From Chrysochromulina parva (taxonomy: Eukaryota > Haptophyta > Prymnesiales > Chrysochromulinaceae): 11,109 nucleotides of DNA. The stretch spans positions 1-11,109 of the forward strand of contig PJAB01001984.1 in the NCBI GenBank assembly GCA_002887195.1. The letters are read 5' to 3'. The position numbers and the translations under genes are program-made. Each line of letters opens with the position of its first letter. The stretch's first letter is position 1. Positions 8,561-11,109 of this stretch are shown here, in pieces. Under the pieces are notes generated by a model that did no database searches, was not told the DNA's origin, and saw nothing but the letters and a program-made list of their open reading frames with translations.

Positions 8561-9115
8561 ATGGCCTTCTTGCCCAAACTTGCCCAATTGGGTCCAAACA
8601 AGGTGGTGGAATTCGGGTTTGGACACTTTCCCTCGGGATCCGGATTCCATCAGGAAATCCGTGTCTCCTCGCCGACAGCACAAACGCCGCTGCGCCGCGA
8701 GCTCACAGGGCTCGAGTCCACCCTGTTCGGACAAATGCCACCGAAAGCTAGTCCACTCGGTCAAAGGAAATTCACCGAGCCACAGCGGAAGCGTCTGCGT
8801 GAGGTCTTCGACCTACTTGACACCGATGGTAGCGACGAATTGGACTACACCGAACTGAAGGACGCCTTGCAGAAGTTTGGCGTGAAGCTGTCGTTGAAAG
8901 AGTTGAAGAATATTTGGGTGAGCGCTGATAAGGATGCGAACAGCGGCATTAATTTTGAAGACTTCTGCGACTCCATCGAGAAGCTGCCAACGACACTTTT
9001 GGACAGGCGAGAAAGCATGATTAAGTTGCAGGAAGTTTTGACCGGTGCTAATGAGGATGAGGACGGCAAGAAGGGCAAAGGCAAGCAGACGCCCAGCAGC
9101 TGCTCCTTGATGTAG
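8561..9115 (+). CDS. Small EF-hand protein with C-terminal CaaX box (single centrin/calmodulin-like lobe)
   Basis: From ATG 8561 the product is 184 residues; a second ATG at 8735 gives 126 residues and begins close to the conserved part. Numbered from the second Met, two EF-hand loops are clear: D29-T-D-G-S-D-E-L-D-Y-T-E40, fully canonical, and D65-K-D-A-N-S-G-I-N-F-E-D76, which has Asp not Glu at position 12 and Ser where Gly is usual at position 6, so Ca2+ binding there may be weaker. The spacing and the lead-in FTEPQRKRLREVFDLLDTDG resemble the N-lobe of centrin or calmodulin. Only one lobe is present; full centrins have four hands. The tail has an acidic stretch, GKKGKGK, then CSLM, a CaaX box. 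Expected role: a Ca2+ sensor, probably farnesylated and membrane-attached. It follows the Sfi1-like gene on the same strand and is visibly less GC-rich. The exact 5' end is uncertain. Confidence 0.8.
   Translation: MAFLPKLAQLGPNKVVEFGFGHFPSGSGFHQEIRVSSPTAQTPLRRELTGLESTLFGQMPPKASPLGQRKFTEPQRKRLREVFDLLDTDGSDELDYTELKDALQKFGVKLSLKELKNIWVSADKDANSGINFEDFCDSIEKLPTTLLDRRESMIKLQEVLTGANEDEDGKKGKGKQTPSSCSLM
8819..8854 (+). other. EF-hand loop 1 (canonical)
   Basis: The 12-residue loop has Asp, Asp, Ser, Glu, Asp and Glu at positions 1, 3, 5, 7, 9 and 12, Gly at 4 and Leu at 8. Helix LREVFDLL precedes it and LKDALQKFG follows it, which is the standard helix-loop-helix. Confidence 0.92.
8927..8962 (+). 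other. EF-hand loop 2 (position 12 Asp)
   Basis: Loop ligands are Asp, Asp, Asn, Gly, Asn and Asp at positions 1, 3, 5, 7, 9 and 12, with Ile at 8. Asp at position 12 is known to lower Ca2+ preference and can favour Mg2+, so this hand may be structural or weakly binding. Confidence 0.85.
9101..9112 (+). other. CaaX prenylation box CSLM
   Basis: The last four codons before TAG encode Cys-Ser-Leu-Met. Met in the X position is the known preference of protein farnesyltransferase. The GKKGKGK stretch just upstream is the kind of second membrane signal seen in prenylated small proteins. Prenylated calmodulin-like proteins are known in plants (petunia CaM53). Confidence 0.75.
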
Positions 9116-9603
9116 GTTGTGCACTCGCAGGGACCCATCGCTCGAAGCTGCATTACAGGATTCGGGTGCGTTTGCATTTTAGGGCACTTCTACTTTCGAC
9201 GTGACTAGAGATGTGAGCACACGCGCCCCATGATGCGGGCTACAGTGGAGATGCATCGGGACATGCAGGTACATTTAAGGTTCTAAAGCCATTGGTTAAA
9301 CACTCGACACTCAAGAAGACCGACCCGGCCGGCAGCGGCGCCTCCGCCGATGACCCGTCGCAGACCACGCGGGCGCCACGCGCGCACCTCCGCTCCCTGA
9401 ACCCATGCGCCATGGCTCCAACCGCACCGGCACCCCCGGACCTCGCAGTCAGAGCCTTCCGGAATCGAAACGCCCGTGACGGGCCAAACTGAGCGCGGCT
9501 CAGTAATCATGCCCTAACCAGGCCCTAACACAACGGACAGCGCACGACGACGCGCACACGCACACTTTTACAAATCGAACAACACTTGCTCATCCTGAGA
9601 GCA

Positions 9604-9617
9604 GTGGAGCGCTCCAC
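9604..9617. repeat. 14-bp perfect palindrome GTGGAGCGCTCCAC
   Basis: The sequence equals its own reverse complement over all 14 bases; the next outward pair does not match. No function is evident. Confidence 0.9.
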
Positions 9618-9661
9618 ATTTCCACATGCGCGCCGTGTGCCGCATACAGCTCCGTGAGAGA

Positions 9662-9683
9662 GCGACACAGCGCTCTGTGTCGC
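9662..9683. repeat. Perfect 9-bp stem with 4-base loop
   Basis: GCGACACAG at 9662-9670 and CTGTGTCGC at 9675-9683 are exact reverse complements around CGCT. It lies about 125 bases past the stop codon of the minus-strand gene, so in that transcript it could be a 3'-UTR hairpin. Confidence 0.88.
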
Positions 9684-9711
9684 AGGCGCGCCGGTCAGGC
9701 GTCGGTCAGGC

Positions 9712-9761
9712 GCCGGTTAGCTCCCTTGTCGCCGTGCTCTTGCAAGGCGCGGCTAACCGGC
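9712..9761. repeat. 10-bp inverted repeat with nested 5-bp stem
   Basis: GCCGGTTAGC at 9712-9721 pairs exactly with GCTAACCGGC at 9752-9761. Inside, CCTTG 9724-9728 pairs with CAAGG 9743-9747. The nested arrangement could fold into one long hairpin about 50-100 bases beyond the minus-strand stop codon. Confidence 0.88.
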
Positions 9762-9809
9762 AAAGCTACAGAAAGAGGGGCATGGCGAGGAGAGCAGCTA
9801 GCGGGCGCC

Positions 9810-11109
9810 TCAAGCCTGCAGCTGCGGGTCGCGCGACGACCAGCTTGGTGAAGGCAGAGTGGCGCCTTGAACGGCTGCGCGCACGGCGGCCTCCACGTCG
9901 CCACCCGCCTCATCCAGATAGAACGCGCATGCCTGCGACCCCACCTCGAAGCCGGTAAGCCGGGCGAGGAGGGCGAGCGATCGCGCGCGATCTGCTGTCT
10001 GGGTGGGGGTCACCGCCGGTCTCCGTTCCCCGAGAAGGGCGAGCGATCGCGCGCGATCTGCTGTCTGGGTGGGGGTCAACGCCGGTCTCCGTCCCTCCGG
10101 TCTCGCAGCGGCGACGGCGGCGTCCAACTGCCTCGACGACGCTGCCGAGCTCCTTGGAATAGACGCCACCGGCCGAGCACGGAGGAGCAGGCGGCTGCGA
10201 GTGAAGGCGATTGCCGACTGCGCCAGAGCCTGCGCCAGCGCAGCGAGACTGGCCCGAGCGAATGGTCGAGCTCCGGCAGCCTCGCGACCACCGATGACGT
10301 CGCTCGAGCGACGAAAATCCGTCAAGCGACCACCGATGCGCTGCCCTTGCCGCCCCCGTCCCATAGGACCAACTCTTCTCTCGAAAGCCTGTCGCTCGGC
10401 ACGCGCCCGCGCAAGATCGGCCTCCAGCCGCGCACTTGCTGGGGTTGCTGGGGGAATAGCAGGCAGAGCGAGCGGCAGTGGGGGTTGGAGTTGGTCATAG
10501 GGGTTGGAGTTGATCTGAAGAAGCCTCTCACGCATCTCTCGACGCCGCCGCAGATGCTCCGGGATGTCCTGATCCAGAACGCCGCCCATCATTTCGAACA
10601 GAGAATCTCGAGCCGATAGGAGCCCAAACTCGTCGACCTCCTCCGCCGACATTGCTTGGATTGCGCTACGTGCGACACGCGAATGGATGCCGACACCCGG
10701 GACGTTGATGTCGACGCTCCCATCCGCGTGCAGCAGCGCCACGGTGCAACCCCTGAAACGATCATAGGTCACCTGAGTGCCGACGGCGAGAGTTGGCTCA
10801 GCTGAAGCGCGATGACGCGATGGCACCGGAGTCCATGGCGTCCTCTGAGGGAGAGTGGGTATCCTGCGCCGTCCCCGAGCCAGTTCCAGGGTATCCTGCG
10901 CTGCGTGCACCGTCGCCCAGGTGGCCTCCTCGACCGTTGTCTGGCGCACCCACCTCGGCCACGCTGTGATAGTGTCCGCGAACCAGCCACAGTTTGGGCA
11001 CGCGTTACTCACTGGCGCCCTCCCGGGCGCCCGCACCTCGCCGTGGTGCATCGTCAGATCATTGCAGCTCCCCGCGGCGAGCTCAACGGGCCCGTAGTGG
11101 CAGCGCGCG
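9810..11109 (-). CDS. Cys/His-cluster, Tudor-like and UBA-like domain protein (5' part missing at window edge)
   Basis: The frame ends at TGA (9812-9810) and stays open to the right edge, giving 432 full codons. The first Met (at 11051) is probably internal, because the putative metal ligands span it. Counting from the edge: Cys3, His4, Cys15, His21, His22, Cys37 and Cys40 (the last two as CPNCGWF), followed by a Trp-rich segment W-P-R-W; this looks like a small zinc-binding fold of unassigned family. Residues about 107-155 (VGTQVTYDRFRGCTVALLHADGSVDI in the core) resemble a Tudor/Agenet-type barrel. An Arg/Ala-rich middle follows, then two 22-residue repeats and a UBA-like C-terminus at about 377-413. 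A role in ubiquitin or chromatin recognition is only inferred from the modules. It converges on the EF-hand gene, and nothing seen links the two functionally. Confidence 0.65.
   Translation of the reverse strand, partial: ARCHYGPVELAAGSCNDLTMHHGEVRAPGRAPVSNACPNCGWFADTITAWPRWVRQTTVEEATWATVHAAQDTLELARGRRRIPTLPQRTPWTPVPSRHRASAEPTLAVGTQVTYDRFRGCTVALLHADGSVDINVPGVGIHSRVARSAIQAMSAEEVDEFGLLSARDSLFEMMGGVLDQDIPEHLRRRREMRERLLQINSNPYDQLQPPLPLALPAIPPATPASARLEADLARARAERQAFERRVGPMGRGRQGQRIGGRLTDFRRSSDVIGGREAAGARPFARASLAALAQALAQSAIAFTRSRLLLRARPVASIPRSSAASSRQLDAAVAAARPEGRRPALTPTQTADRARSLALLGERRPAVTPTQTADRARSLALLARLTGFEVGSQACAFYLDEAGGDVEAAVRAAVQGATLPSPSWSSRDPQLQA
9870..9980 (-). other. UBA-like three-helix domain at the C-terminus
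   Basis: The segment has the UBA_4/TAP-C-like order: a helix ending LARLTGF, then SQACAFYLDEAGGDVEAAV. The A-x-x-Y-L-x-x-A-x-x-D-v-E-A-A-V core is typical of UBA-like folds, which bind ubiquitin or related partners. Only a short tail follows. Confidence 0.6.
9971..10100 (-). repeat. 66-bp tandem duplication, two copies
   Basis: Unit 9971-10036 recurs at 10037-10100 with a few differences. It encodes 22 residues including TPTQTADRARSLALL, and the copy nearest the C-terminus runs into the UBA-like first helix. Each copy holds the 14-bp palindrome GATCGCGCGCGATC (9979-9992 and 10045-10058). Confidence 0.92.
10644..10790 (-). other. Tudor/Agenet-like small barrel segment
   Basis: The encoded segment has the beta-strand rhythm V-G-T-x-V-x-Y, then C-T-V-A-L-L-x-x-D-G-S-V-D-I, then a Gly turn and S-R-V. 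This resembles Tudor, Agenet or similar SH3-like barrels in which the DG-x-x-D-I turn is typical. Aromatic cage residues are not obvious apart from Tyr and Phe in the first turn. Confidence 0.45.

Larger units (their letters stand above)
9116..9809. other. Intergenic region between convergent genes
   Basis: No reading frame here has a convincing ATG, domain or codon bias; the open stretches are short and GC-driven. It must hold the 3' ends of both flanking genes. No polyadenylation signal could be recognised. What stands out is a palindrome at 9604-9617 and two strong inverted repeats at 9662-9683 and 9712-9761, with a 10-bp direct repeat between them (CGGTCAGGCG at 9692 and 9703). Confidence 0.6.

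Noticed and set aside
9292..9492. 66-codon plus-strand open frame after the EF-hand gene
   Set aside because: It begins with TTG, has Pro/Ala-biased composition and no domain, and lies in the convergent intergenic region.
9509..9531. Two CCCTAA telomere-like hexamers
   Set aside because: Only two isolated copies in non-tandem context, so there is no support for an interstitial telomere.
9979..10058. GATCGCGCGCGATC palindromes as regulatory sites
   Set aside because: Both copies lie inside the 66-bp coding duplication and encode Asp-Arg-Ala-Arg in phase; palindromy is readily produced by GC-rich Arg/Ala codons.

Overview
This window looks like nuclear DNA from a GC-rich unicellular eukaryote. 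A haptophyte-type or other GC-rich alga is plausible, but the sequence does not prove the lineage. The reasons are an intron-poor 8.4-kb reading frame full of Ala/Arg/Glu low complexity, in-phase minisatellites, EF-hand, IQ, Tudor-like and UBA-like modules, a CaaX prenylation box, and no bacterial operon signals or Shine-Dalgarno logic.

Layout: (1) From about 2 to 8467 (+), one continuous frame of about 2800 codons encodes a giant protein. Its order is an acidic, Ser/Pro-rich repeat-bearing N-terminus, a first array of Trp-centred Sfi1-like helical repeats, a Ser-rich linker with a small SAP-like motif, a second Sfi1-like array, an Ala/Glu/Gln-rich helical or coiled-coil rod with polyQ and natural EAAAR repeats, an IQ motif, a 13-residue tandem repeat and a last Trp motif at the C-terminus. 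(2) From 8561 to 9115 (+), just downstream and in the same frame, lies a small protein with one pair of EF-hands like a single centrin/calmodulin lobe, ending in a Lys-rich stretch and CSLM, a farnesylation-type CaaX box. (3) 9116-9809 holds no convincing gene but contains two strong inverted repeats and a 14-bp palindrome. (4) From 9810 to 11109 (-), converging on the EF-hand gene, lies the 3' part of a gene encoding a Cys/His cluster, a Tudor-like segment and a C-terminal UBA-like domain. It runs off the right edge.

The most interesting signal is the pairing of an Sfi1-like and IQ-bearing scaffold with an EF-hand protein of the centrin/calmodulin superfamily in the next gene. Sfi1 family proteins are long helices that carry a row of centrins in centrosomes, basal bodies and contractile fibres. 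The pair therefore suggests a Ca2+-responsive, cytoskeletal or basal-body module, with the small partner possibly held on a membrane by its lipid anchor. This is inference: the small protein has only one EF lobe, and the scaffold's composition is strongly biased. The giant gene is also clearly growing and shrinking by in-frame tandem duplication; at least a dozen repeat tracts are mapped below.
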